From the NCBI GenBank assembly GCA_024280115.1, contig JAJRQT010000081.1:23295-87294 (forward strand): 64,000 bases of DNA. Reading direction: 5' to 3'. The DNA is from Bacteroidota bacterium. Its GTDB lineage: Bacteria; Bacteroidota; Bacteroidia; Cytophagales; Cyclobacteriaceae. The notes under the pieces are model-generated. The model was not told the DNA's origin and did not search any database. It saw only the letters and a list, made by a program, of their open reading frames with translations. A program made the position numbers and the translations under genes. Positions 34,437 through 44,090 of this stretch are shown piece after piece; within the stretch, counting starts at the first letter, position 1; each line of letters starts with the position of its first letter.

Positions 34437-35027
34437 TTAATTTGCTTTTAAATCTAACAATCTATTCAATTTGGACTGGTCAAAACCTATGACCATTTCA
34501 CCATTAATTTCTGTTTGTGGTACACCTTGCTGGCCACTTTTACTGACCATCGATTGTGCGGCACCCTGATCAGAGGCAACATCAACCTCCGTATATCGGA
34601 CGCCATGCTTTCTGAGAAAATTCTTAACTGTAGTACACCACGGGCATGTTGGTGTGGTATAAACAGTTACCCGTTTTGAAGGTTTTTCTTCAGAATCAGC
34701 CTTCATTTCATAAATGATATTTTCAAAGTATGATTTATAATATTCAGGACCAAGACAACCTTTTAACACGTTTTTAAATTTGCTCTCCTCAAACTGTACC
34801 AGCGTCGGGACTGATTTTATGTTATAATTTCCATGAATATCTCTTACTTCTGAAACGTCTGCTGAAAAGACATGGATATCATCTGATTCCAAATCAACAT
34901 CCTCGATACTTTTTTTTGCGCAGATGCTATTTTCAGAATCTTTTTTATACAAAAGCAGATAAGCATTTTTGTTCTGTGCTAATTCGCCTTGTAGTTCGTC
35001 ATTCGAATGAATACTTTTTACCTTCAT
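34437..35027 (-). CDS. Thioredoxin-like/glutaredoxin two-domain protein
   Basis: A 196-residue cytoplasmic protein. The N-terminal half (1-105) has a thioredoxin fold with the cis-proline segment SVPTLVQF, but the active site reads N-S-I-C, so the attacking first Cys is lost and only the second remains. The C-terminal half (about 118-190) is a glutaredoxin/NrdH-like domain with an intact C-P-W-C in VYTTPTCPWCTTVKNFL and the GVPQTEINGEMVIGFD substrate loop. The dead domain may be a scaffold or a glutathione- or protein-binding site. Operonic with the GroES paralogue, suggesting redox-linked protein repair. Confidence 0.85.
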   Translation of the reverse strand: MKVKSIHSNDELQGELAQNKNAYLLLYKKDSENSICAKKSIEDVDLESDDIHVFSADVSEVRDIHGNYNIKSVPTLVQFEESKFKNVLKGCLGPEYYKSYFENIIYEMKADSEEKPSKRVTVYTTPTCPWCTTVKNFLRKHGVRYTEVDVASDQGAAQSMVSKSGQQGVPQTEINGEMVIGFDQSKLNRLLDLKAN

Positions 35028-35400
35028 ATTTAATAAAAATTAATACATCTCTAAAATCATATGAAATATTCTTCATACATCATGCCAAATACAGTACAAA
35101 TTTAAAAAGTAAATTAATTCGGACATCCTGTCATTTGAAGATTATTTTTTGACAGGTTTTAATTTGAAATGTCAGGTTTGCGATACATGTATTATAAATT
35201 TTCACAGTTTCATGTCAACTATAAAGTGTTGAGCATTTACAACAATTTTTTAATCCTCCCTCTGAATCTCCCTCCAGAGGGAGAGATCAACGTTTTTAAC
35301 CAGATTAAATACCTCAACTTACCCGAAGTTTCACTTATCAATAGTACCTAAAACCAAGCATCTAATGACGCCAATTCAGATTACTGCTTCTTATACCTGT
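35028..35400. other. 373-bp spacer between grx and ruvX
   Basis: No supported gene: the two short plus-strand frames here lack any start context or recognisable sequence. A minus-strand TAAATTTG box (35097-35104) lies 70 nt upstream of the thioredoxin-glutaredoxin gene. CCTGTCA/TGACAGG (35127-35133 and 35150-35156) forms a short inverted repeat with a further TGTCAGG after it. CTCCCTCTG/CAGAGGGAG (35256-35264 and 35275-35283) forms a 9-bp hairpin of the kind found in interspersed repeats. Confidence 0.5.
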
Positions 35401-35817
35401 TTAATGATCAGTCTTTGCCATGAAGGATTGTAATATTATAGCAGCACTTATCTTATCAACATTGACTTTATTCCTCCGGTTCTTTTTCTTCATTCCGCCT
35501 AGGATCATGGTTTGCTTCGCGATTTTGGAAGTAAACCTCTCATCTTCAGTCGAGACTGGAACATGGGGAAATTGATGCTTTATGTTTTCGATAAATTTTT
35601 TAACAGGATCAGTTGTATGAGTATCCGTCATATCCAGGTTTACCGGCAATCCAATAACAATTCGCTCAACATCTTCTTTTTTTAAATAATCGATAAGCCA
35701 GTTTATTAATCCATCAGTCTGAACGGTTTCCAGCGGGGAAGCAATAATTTTCATTGGGTCTGTAACAGCCAAACCAGTTCTTTTTAATCCGTAATCAATA
35801 GCTAAAATTCTTCCCAT
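35401..35817 (-). CDS. ruvX: Holliday junction resolvase-like protein RuvX (YqgF)
   Basis: A 138-residue RNase-H-fold protein of the RuvX/YqgF family, an essential factor in 16S rRNA 5'-end maturation in some bacteria and named as a putative Holliday junction resolvase. Catalytic Asp in ILAIDYGLKRTGLAVTD (D8), the RIVIGLPVNLD strand, STEDERFTS, and the final VDKISAAIIL with its Asp are all present. It stands alone on the minus strand, divergent from the protease gene. Confidence 0.92.
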   Translation of the reverse strand: MGRILAIDYGLKRTGLAVTDPMKIIASPLETVQTDGLINWLIDYLKKEDVERIVIGLPVNLDMTDTHTTDPVKKFIENIKHQFPHVPVSTEDERFTSKIAKQTMILGGMKKKNRRNKVNVDKISAAIILQSFMAKTDH

Positions 35818-36145
35818 ATCAGTGATTAGCTAATGTAATGACTAAACCATTCATATAAAATTCAAAACAACTTAGAATGTGGATTGTTAAATTGAATGAA
35901 ACAGAAACTCGGATTGTTATATTTAATAGCATATTATTCAGGTTAAGTTTCTGTTGTAAATTGGATATTATGGGCGTCTAAAGCATTGATGGGTCTTTTC
36001 AATAAATATTATTGAAGCACACTATAGCTTGCGCAGAGGCATTAATTGATAATTTATATTGTCAATTGATTTAGGATATTAACTATTCATATTTATTTAT
36101 ATTTGCAGATCAAAATACTTTAGTGTTGTTCAAAAAAAGAAGATT
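35818..36145. other. 328-bp divergent spacer between ruvX and ctpA
   Basis: No gene. A TATATTTG box (36098-36105) matching TAnnTTTG lies 41 nt before the ctpA GTG. AACAGAAACT (35900-35909) is repeated exactly in inverse at 35946-35955. A loose 30-bp direct repeat starts at 35881 and 35911 (both begin GGATTGTTA). The AACAGAAACT motif also occurs in the terminal repeat of the MITE-like element at 45798-45967. Confidence 0.45.
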
Positions 36146-37771
36146 GTGGAGAAAATAAAAAATTCCAAATTTCAGATAAGACTACCAATAATTCTAACAA
36201 TTGGCCTTGCGGCAGGGATTATGATCGGCGCCACTTTCGCCGGTTCTGACAAAACCACTTCAAGTTTTATAAAAAGTGTAATGAAGTTTCGGGAAGTTAT
36301 GGGCCTTTTAGACAGGTCTTATGTGGATGTTGTTGATACTGATGATTTGGTAGAAACAGCGATTTCGAAAATGTTAGAAAAGCTGGACCCTCATACCATG
36401 TATGTATCGGCAAAAGATGTTGAACTCTCCAATAGTGATTTAAAAAAGGAATTTGAAGGCGTAGGCATTGAATTTAGCATCATCAGAGATACCATAATGG
36501 TTTTAACGCCATTATCCGGAGGGCCATCTGAAAAAGTAGGCTTACTTGCCGGGGATAAAATAGTTACAGTTGATGGCGAAACTGTGGCGGGAATTGGAAT
36601 TTCAAATCGAGGAGTTATCGACAGGCTTAGAGGGAAAAAAGGTACCGAAGTTATCGTTGGAATTAAGCGACACCGTAGTAAGGAATTGTTGGATTTTACT
36701 ATTGTCAGAGATAAAATACCTCAATACTCAGTTGACGCAGGATATATGGTTGATGATAAGATTGGTTATATAAAAGTTAACCGTTTTGCAGAAACCACCT
36801 ATAATGAGTTCAGAGATAAACTAAAAATGTTGGTTGACCAGGGAATGACAAAACTCATCATAGATTTACAGGGCAACCCGGGAGGATATATGGACCGCGC
36901 GGTAAATATTGCAGATGAATTAATTGCCAACAATGCTATGATTGTGAGCCAGGAGGGGAAAGAACCCCGTGCCAATGCAGAATACAGAGCCTATAGAAAT
37001 GGGCTTTTTGAAGAAGGAGCTGTTATTGTTTTGATTAATGAAGGAAGTGCTTCAGGTTCTGAGATTGTAGCCGGTGCTGTTCAGGATAATGACAGAGGGT
37101 TAATCGTTGGCAGAAGATCATTTGGCAAAGGGCTTGTACAATCCCTATTTATGCTAAGCGATGGATCGGAATTGCGATTAACCATATCAAGGTATTATAC
37201 GCCTAGTGGCAGATCTATTCAAAAATCATATGAAGAGGGTTTGTCTGCTTATCATAGTGATTTTCAGAAAAGGGTGAAACATGGAGAACTCTTCCATGCA
37301 GACAGTATTAAATTTAACGACTCCCTGAAATATCAAACCACCAAAGGACGTACTGTGTATGGTGGCGGAGGTATTATGCCGGATTACTTTATCCCGCTCG
37401 ATACCGGTTGGGATTCAAAATATTATATCCAGTTAAGAAATAACAATGTAATCAGAGAATATGCCTTGAGTTATTTTCAAAACAACGAGAAGAAGCTGAA
37501 GAAAATGGAATTCGATGATTATCTCCATAACTTTGAAATTGATGAAAAAATGGTAAAAGATATTGTGGATTTGGCAGAAAAATTTGGAGTTGAATATGAT
37601 GCCGCTGGCTATAAGAGGTCTGAAGAATTGATTAAAACTATCGTTAAAGCATCTATTGCTAGAAATACCTGGGGGAGGGAAAGTTATTATCCCATCATCA
37701 ATGACATCAATGAAATTTTCCAGGAGGCGTTAAATTTATTTGATGAAGCAGATGCCTTGGCAGCTAAATAG
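36146..37771 (+). CDS. C-terminal processing peptidase (S41 family)
   Basis: A 541-residue periplasmic serine protease of the CtpA/Prc (S41) family, which trims or degrades exported proteins from the C-terminus. A GTG start gives an N-terminal membrane anchor (about residues 8-28, RLPIILTIGLAAGIMIGA). A PDZ domain (about 85-165, with VGIEFSIIRDTIMVLTPLSG in its start) and the catalytic core follow. The Ser-Lys dyad is S303 in EGSASGSEIVAG and K328 in SFGKGLVQS, spaced 25 residues as in E. coli Tsp. The last bases of the gene (T-A-G, 37769-37771) straddle the left end of a MITE-like element, so the present stop codon was created by that insertion. Confidence 0.92.
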   Translation: MEKIKNSKFQIRLPIILTIGLAAGIMIGATFAGSDKTTSSFIKSVMKFREVMGLLDRSYVDVVDTDDLVETAISKMLEKLDPHTMYVSAKDVELSNSDLKKEFEGVGIEFSIIRDTIMVLTPLSGGPSEKVGLLAGDKIVTVDGETVAGIGISNRGVIDRLRGKKGTEVIVGIKRHRSKELLDFTIVRDKIPQYSVDAGYMVDDKIGYIKVNRFAETTYNEFRDKLKMLVDQGMTKLIIDLQGNPGGYMDRAVNIADELIANNAMIVSQEGKEPRANAEYRAYRNGLFEEGAVIVLINEGSASGSEIVAGAVQDNDRGLIVGRRSFGKGLVQSLFMLSDGSELRLTISRYYTPSGRSIQKSYEEGLSAYHSDFQKRVKHGELFHADSIKFNDSLKYQTTKGRTVYGGGGIMPDYFIPLDTGWDSKYYIQLRNNNVIREYALSYFQNNEKKLKKMEFDDYLHNFEIDEKMVKDIVDLAEKFGVEYDAAGYKRSEELIKTIVKASIARNTWGRESYYPIINDINEIFQEALNLFDEADALAAK

Positions 37772-37909
37772 AGCCTGTTTATAAACTATGATTGTTCGTA
37801 AATTCTAAAAAATTAATACCTATATTCCCCTCCTTGGGGGGCGAAAGGGTGGGCATATTTAAAGAGTCATTTATTTTTTCGAACTTTATTGACTTTATAG
37901 ACGGGCTCT
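37770..37909. mobile_element. MITE-like element with 16-bp inverted ends and AAAT duplication
   Basis: The left end AGAGCCTGTTTATAAA (37770-37785) and the inverted right end (AGAGCCCGTCTATAAA, read from 37909 on the minus strand) match at 14 of 16 positions. A further shared GTTCG lies inside on both arms. AAAT flanks both sides (37766-37769 and 37910-37913), consistent with a 4-bp target duplication. The 140-bp interior has no gene and holds a C-rich/G-rich hairpin (around 37827-37841). It is too short for a transposase, so movement would need one from elsewhere. Confidence 0.65.
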
Positions 37910-38025
37910 AAATAGTATTAGACTCTGACTATAGAATAAAAATTCAAAACGATCGAAATTAATTCTATCAAATGGCAACCTTTCATACGCATGCTTGTCT
38001 TTCATTCAAAAAAAATATTCTAATA

Positions 38026-38907
38026 ATGAAAGCAATAATTACACTACTATTTATAGTCATTTTCCCGGTTTTAGCATTTTCACAAAATCCTCCGGAAGAA
38101 AACACTAACAAGGAAAAAAGTGAGCAAAAGGAGGAATTAGAAGGGAAAGAAAATGATTCTGATCAAAAAAATTCAAAGGAAGAAATTTACGGTAATGAGG
38201 ATGCCGAAGAAAAATCTTCAGAACCGAAGACCTTTACTTTGGATGCCGATGATGCTGTATTGGAAGAAAAGGTGATAACAGAAGAAGCAGAACCAGTTGA
38301 AGTAGTCAATGAAATTAGTGAAACATCTCATAATACCCATCACCGATACAATGATGAAATCCAGACACTGGGAGGAAAAAATAGTCACCATGGAGGATTT
38401 GGGGCTGTGAGCTTCAGGGTGAGTGAATTCAATAATAAGGACATCATCATGGTGGGTTTCAGAGGTGGTTGGATCATCAACAGAGCCCTGGCAATAGGGT
38501 TTGAAGGTCATGGAATTATACCAACTGCTGAGTTCGAAGCTATTGATCCGGGTGTACCACTTAGAAGCCGATTCGTAGGGGGCTATGGTGGAATGTTTTT
38601 GGAACCCATAATATTTTCTAATAAGGTAGTTCATGTTACCTTTCCCATTGCAGGTGGAGCAGGTTGGTTGGGATATGTTGTTGACTGGGAACAACACAAT
38701 AATTACTATCCCAATGAACTGATTGATGAAGATATCTTTTGGTATGTAGAACCAGGGGCGGCGTTGGAGCTGAATGTAGCTAGAAATTTTCGGATAAATA
38801 TGGGCGCCAGTTATCGATTTACCAGGGATGTGGCTTTAATTAATACATCGTCATCCGCCTTTGAAGCCTGGAATTATTTTCTCACCTTGAAGTTTGGAGG
38901 ATTCTGA
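38026..38907 (+). CDS. Exported protein with acidic linker and beta-barrel-like domain
   Basis: The ATG at 38026 gives a signal peptide (MKAIITLLFIVIFPVLAFSQ) and about 293 residues. An upstream in-frame ATG (37972) would add a non-signal stretch and is not preferred. Residues 21-100 are an acidic, disordered linker of E, K, N and D. After that (from about HHGGFGAVSFRVSEFNNKDI) the sequence has the alternating aromatic/Gly strands of an outer membrane barrel or lectin-like beta-sheet, ending FLTLKFGGF, a typical barrel C-terminus with terminal Phe. No family name can be given with confidence. It follows the protease gene and the MITE-like element. Confidence 0.7.
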   Translation: MKAIITLLFIVIFPVLAFSQNPPEENTNKEKSEQKEELEGKENDSDQKNSKEEIYGNEDAEEKSSEPKTFTLDADDAVLEEKVITEEAEPVEVVNEISETSHNTHHRYNDEIQTLGGKNSHHGGFGAVSFRVSEFNNKDIIMVGFRGGWIINRALAIGFEGHGIIPTAEFEAIDPGVPLRSRFVGGYGGMFLEPIIFSNKVVHVTFPIAGGAGWLGYVVDWEQHNNYYPNELIDEDIFWYVEPGAALELNVARNFRINMGASYRFTRDVALINTSSSAFEAWNYFLTLKFGGF

Positions 38908-39108
38908 ACGATTGTATTTTATAATATTTTCCCTGAAGTTCTGACTCTGATCGGTCTGATTCTATTCCTTGTTGAATTGGATTGAGCTTCAGGTTTTTAT
39001 TGTTTTACAATCCGTTTACACAAAACACTTTCAGAGATATTTTAAAAACTAAGATAGAAGGTTCCATCAAAATAAAAGAGCTCCAAAAAGCTTAGAACTA
39101 TTAAAATT

Positions 39109-41043
39109 CTATGTCGATTTAACCAACACCAATTTCGACTTATCCGCTTCTGCGACTTTATTTATAAATTTTACAAAATTGATATATTCTTCGGGAGGGA
39201 ATTCCCCTTTAACCAGTGAATATTTTCTTAAATATGTAATTCTTCCTTCCTCCAATATGACTTGTGATTCGTAATGGCCAAATGGAGATTCAATGCTTGT
39301 TTTTTCGGGGGTATATTCCAAATGATAACCTGATGGGATTTGAATATGCACCGTGTCAGTATCTATAAAAGGGTACCTTAAAGCGAATTCATATTTCCGT
39401 TCCTTTTGAGGGATTGAAGTAGAATTTGATTGATTGGAGACATTGGGTTGTATAAATAATCGTTTCCCACTCACTGATGCAAATCGATTTATGTTGACAT
39501 TTATAGTTGCCCGGAACTCTGGAATTATTTTCTTCTTCTGGTCAAATTTAAAATCGGCCAAATCAAAGCTGGGGAAATCAAGGTTTTCATACAACCATTT
39601 CTTTTGTGCTTTTTCACCAATGTCTAGCAACCCGGAATAGTTGTCATACTGCAATCCTGTACATACTGTTGAAAAAGATACATTTGCACTTCCATCCTCA
39701 TTAAGCGTTACAATAGTTTTTTGGATTTGCTGATTATCGGCCTGTCGATAAACCTTTGTATGTGCTATTTCACCGCCATTTTCATTTATGACCAAAACAT
39801 CCCTGTCACCCGTAAAACTTCCCAAATAACCAAATGGATCATCCTGGCTTGTACATTCCAACCATATGGTATCCTGGTAATTTGGTACACATAATATCAT
39901 GTGATTGAACTGATTACTCGGAAAATCCTTGTTGATATTTGATGTGCCTCTCCCGGCCTTTACCAGGGTATAATAAGATTCAATATCAGCCGATTTCAAC
40001 ATGGATTTCATATAATTGCTTAGCGCTTTGCAATCGCCATAGCCTTTTGAGGCTACCTCTGTGGCGGGGAAAGTCTGCCATCCTCCAATGCCTAACTGGA
40101 TACTTATGTACCGTGTATTTGATTGAAGATATTCATAGATCTTCCGGATTTTTTCAGTCCGTGGAGATTCATTTTCGACCAAATCTTTAACTTTTATTGC
40201 ATATTCTTCAGGTAATATATCCCTATCATCATTCAACCTTTTTTCCCAAGCACCGAATGAAGCCCAGTCCTTCATATTTCCCTCGTATCCTTCCATTTCA
40301 AATTCTGACGGGGCTGCCAATACAGTTGGTAATATTTCACTTAGATACGACATTCTTGACTCGCGCTGAATAGCTTCAAAACTTTCAAAATCCCATGAAA
40401 CCACTTTTTTCCCATCAGCAATTTTTTCAACGGCTGTTGGTTAAATATTCAATTCCTCATACCGTAAATTATAATTTTCAGGTACCGTAATCTCGAGACT
40501 TGATTTTTGAGAAGAGATATTAAATCCTGAATATGGTCTCCAGCCCGGGAAAGACAAAATTCCATCTTTCTCAATTTCCACCTCATATTCAATGGTATAT
40601 GGATAATCAGGATATCTGAGATCGAAATATTTTATTCTGTTATCAGTATAAATTGAGAATCCATCAAACGAGGAATAATCTTTGATATCCTTATTTTTCA
40701 ATTGGGTAATTAACCTTCCCGATCTGTCAAAGCTTCTCCCTTTCAAAGATTTAATTTTTCTCAGATTGTCGTAACCAATGCTGACTTCTGCATAATGATC
40801 AGCCTTTTTATTTAAAATTGTTATGGCAAATCTCATATAGGTTTTACCCTTGCCAATATTTAATGCTTCAAATTTTGTTATATCTTCCCGCACTACGGCA
40901 TTGCTGTTTTTCAACAGGTTTTCAGGTATATCACTGGCTGGATACATGAGCTTTTTTTGAGCGCTCAATGGAAAGCTAAAGGCAAATACTAAAAAGAAAA
41001 CGGCAAAATAAGGTAAGAAATTGAATTTTAGTCTCATGATCAA
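39109..41043 (-). pseudogene. DUF3857-transglutaminase protein B, interrupted by an in-frame stop
   Basis: One gene read as two frames. 41043-40441 encodes a signal peptide ending P-L-S-A-Q and the DUF3857 domain (about 200 residues, ending Y-E-E-L-N-I). Then TAA at 40443-40441 stops it, and the same reading frame continues as P-T-A-V-E-K-I-A-D-G-K-K-V to 39109. The second part holds a transglutaminase-like domain with catalytic Cys in SKGYGDCKALSNYM, His in QFNHMILCVP and WLECTSQDDPFG. Joined, the product would be about 645 residues, the usual length. One base change (for example from CAA or AAA) explains the stop. It lies 5 bp downstream of paralogue A. Sequencing error cannot be excluded. 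Confidence 0.8.
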
Positions 41044-41048
41044 TCAGC

Positions 41049-43099
41049 TTAATTTGATTCTACTTTCTTCAGGACGATTTGCTCATTTTGCTTTGAAACC
41101 AGCATGGCATAGAATTCTTTCAACTCACCAAATTTATCCGCAGTGTAAAAACTCTCTTTGATCTGCCAGGAAAGAGACAGTTGTATTCGGTTTCCTATAA
41201 CGCGTACAATATATTTTAGATTTGCTGATTTATCTGGTGTTGATACATTTACTGATTCCGGGAGCTCATCAACTACATACCCTTCAGGCAATGCCAAATT
41301 GAACATATAGTTATTTTTTACAGGAACAACAAATTCTATTGGCAGCTGTCTCTCATCCTGTTTAAAGGGATTCTCAGAAATTTTTCCACTGACTATAGGG
41401 TTGATATAAATCATATTTCCCATAACGTCTGCAGCATTCGCAACCTCAAGTTGTAATTTCTCTAAAACAGGTTGGCTGATTGCTTCAGGAGCATCAATAT
41501 TCACATCCTGAATAGACCAGTCTGTACGTGTACTTTTTATATTTTCAACATATTTTTCTTCCCCATTCTGATTTAATCTTTTCCTCGTATCCAATGCACT
41601 GTATCCGCCTTTTTTATAGGTAATATTTCCTTTCATAATTCCCTTCTCGTCCAGATCCAAAATGCACATAGTTGATTTTTCCCTACCTTTGGCAGGATTC
41701 AGGTTTACCCATCCCGGATTGGTTTCTGAAATAGCATAACCGATCCTATTAAGACATCGGTAAGGTAATAATCCAAAGGGTATGTCTTTCTCTGTTGCGT
41801 CCAATAGCACAAACTTATCTCCAATCCGTACCTTGGCTATAAGATAATTGTATTTACTAAGCATTGGATAAACAGGGTGCACAAGTCCATTGTCAACAGT
41901 ACTGATGATTACCGGATCAGCATTAATTTCCACAGCCCGAAGCATTGAAACAAGAAGTGCATTAATATCTGCACTGCTTCCTGTTCTTTCCTCGTATGAT
42001 TTTTTGATATTCCTGCTGGGAATATACCTGTTTCTTTTATCCCACTTCATATGCTGACTTACAAAACTGTACACGGCGGCAGAGCGCTGCACAGGATCCT
42101 GAAAATTAGTCATAATTTGGCTTGTCACATCTTTATAAAATGACCTCTTTTTAATGTTTGGACCAAATTCATCATAGGAGTGTAAAAATTTATCTACCAC
42201 TTCGTTCCAATCGCTTAAAACAGGATGATTTTCTTTTGAGAATGTTTTGTAATTTGATAACTGGAAATCTATACTTAACAGATAATTTTTATAATTCCCA
42301 ACAAAATTTTCATCCTTTAATGCCGGTAAATCTTTCGCTATCCAATGCATTACATCATCACTATAGCGAATGCTATTTTGAGACGTAGAGGCCGTGTAGA
42401 TCCTTGAAGAGAGACTGTAGCTCTCTCGGTTGATGTCCAGGATAATGTTTGTGATTTACTTGTGGTCTCATATTTATAAAATGATCCATAACCCTGAGAA
42501 TTTTTTAAATAGGTTAAATATTCAGGAATACATACTTTATATTCACTCCATTTAACTGGGATTGAGCGCTGAAATTGCCATTGATCCAAAATCGTAATGT
42601 AATTTGAAAAAACAGTGTAAGAAAACTCTACAACAGAACCCTCTTTTACATTCGGCATTGTAAATTTTACCCGATTGTAATTTTTGCTGGTTTTTTCTTT
42701 AAAAATATCGTCTTTACTTAATTTGGTTTTTTGAACTTTCCCATTTTCGATGTTATAGGTAAATCCCTTGATGCCAGATATTGATTGCTCTGTATTGTTG
42801 TCATCATATAAGGAGATTTGTTCGGTTGCCCATTCGTAACCGTCATCATTGAGTATCTTAATGCGGCAAATCCTTTTTAATTGATTTTCCCATTGACCTT
42901 CCTTTATATTGTAACTGAAAGTAAGGTACCCATAGTCGCATAAAATAACGGCATCAGCATTAGGATCAGCATCATAAACTGTCATTTCAATATCCTGCTT
43001 TGAAACATCACCTAACTTGATTGGCGGCTTGCCGGCAAAAGAATAAGCACCGATTGATAAAAAAAGAATGAGGGTAATCGTTCTTACTAAAGCTTTCAT
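41049..43099 (-). pseudogene. DUF3857-transglutaminase protein A, interrupted by a frameshift
   Basis: Two overlapping frames make one gene. 43099-42350 encodes a signal peptide (ends Y-S-F-A-G) and the DUF3857 domain, whose last conserved part is near SKSQTLSW. The frame then runs into an unrelated tail and stops. The next frame, opening about 110 nt before its nominal start at 42350, reads INRESYSLSSRIYTAS, then YSDDVMHWIAKDLPALKDE, the expected linker into the transglutaminase-like domain, and continues to 41049. A one-base indel around 42400-42470 explains it. The second half has S-S in place of the catalytic Cys (TGSSADIN) and Y in place of His, so it would be a non-catalytic member in any case. 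Confidence 0.8.
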
Positions 43100-43295
43100 G
43101 ATTAAAAGTTTGAATAATAAATAATTTAAAAAATGTATTGTCTATAAAAAATATTCAAATCTTGAATATGGGTGTTATACACGTGAGCAAAAATGGGGGT
43201 CAAAATCCAGAAAAAATAACTAAAATCAAGAGAATACTAATGATGTGATATTTTGTAGGTTTTTAATATAAAATAGGATAAAACACATATTGAAT

Positions 43296-44090
43296 CTACA
43301 GGTCTCTCTTTAAAAGAATCAAGTAGGAAAGACCTCCAAACAAAAGACCATAAAAAATTGCCCATATAAGCTGTTCCAGCGATACTACAGACTGAACCTC
43401 CATTTCAACATATTTTGTAAACGGAAATTGATTGAGATTATCAATGGTATTCATGGGTAAAAATCTATTTACATTGTCCGGAAGGCTCCATGAAATTATA
43501 GGTTCCAAAATAAAATCGTAAACCAAAAGTAAAATGATGGATAAACCTGTCTTCTTAAGTGCAAGAGCCAGAAAAAGTGCATATATAAAGTAAACCAAGA
43601 GCTCAACAAAATAAGCCAGAACAAAATCTAGCCTCGGGAAAATGGTTGATATTTCAACTTGATTTCCCTGCGTGAAACCGAGGGCCAAACCAATTACTAA
43701 AATAAGGATTGTAGAAAACAAAGCGAGCGATTTTGCCAAACCGATTTTTGTAAAAAGCCATTCCTTTCTGCTCATACCATCAATAATATTCTGGCGGACA
43801 GTAGAATTTGTAAACTCATTGCAAACAGAGGTTATAACTATCAACGCTAAAATAATCTTAAAAAACCCGGCTATGTAGGTGATATTTTGCCAGACATCCG
43901 GAAATTGAAGAATTGGTTTTAACGAAAGGTCAATGTCAGGCAGGTTATTCACCATGAAATTGGCATTTTTCAGGAAGGAGTTGAAGTTCACAGCCGCAAG
44001 GCATAATACAACAACATGCAATGCCACCAATATCCAAAAGCCTGAGTTGGTGATTTGCTTTTTGAATTCTATTCTTAATAATCTAAGCAC
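43296..44090 (-). CDS. ABC-2 type transporter permease
   Basis: A 264-residue permease with six predicted helices and the ABC-2 pattern: N-terminal MLRLLRIEFKKQI, a helix, then a conserved ITSVCNEFTNSTVRQNIIDGMSR (shown in outline), followed by four more helices. The ATPase gene overlaps its start by 8 bp, so the two form an exporter or membrane-remodelling pair. The substrate is unknown; relatives are often annotated as multidrug or gliding-associated exporters without proof. A 196-bp spacer separates it from the DUF3857 genes. Confidence 0.85.
   Translation of the reverse strand: MLRLLRIEFKKQITNSGFWILVALHVVVLCLAAVNFNSFLKNANFMVNNLPDIDLSLKPILQFPDVWQNITYIAGFFKIILALIVITSVCNEFTNSTVRQNIIDGMSRKEWLFTKIGLAKSLALFSTILILVIGLALGFTQGNQVEISTIFPRLDFVLAYFVELLVYFIYALFLALALKKTGLSIILLLVYDFILEPIISWSLPDNVNRFLPMNTIDNLNQFPFTKYVEMEVQSVVSLEQLIWAIFYGLLFGGLSYLILLKRDL

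Noticed and set aside
35169..35351. 60-codon frame in the spacer before ruvX
   Set aside because: No homology-like pattern; contains the repeat hairpin.
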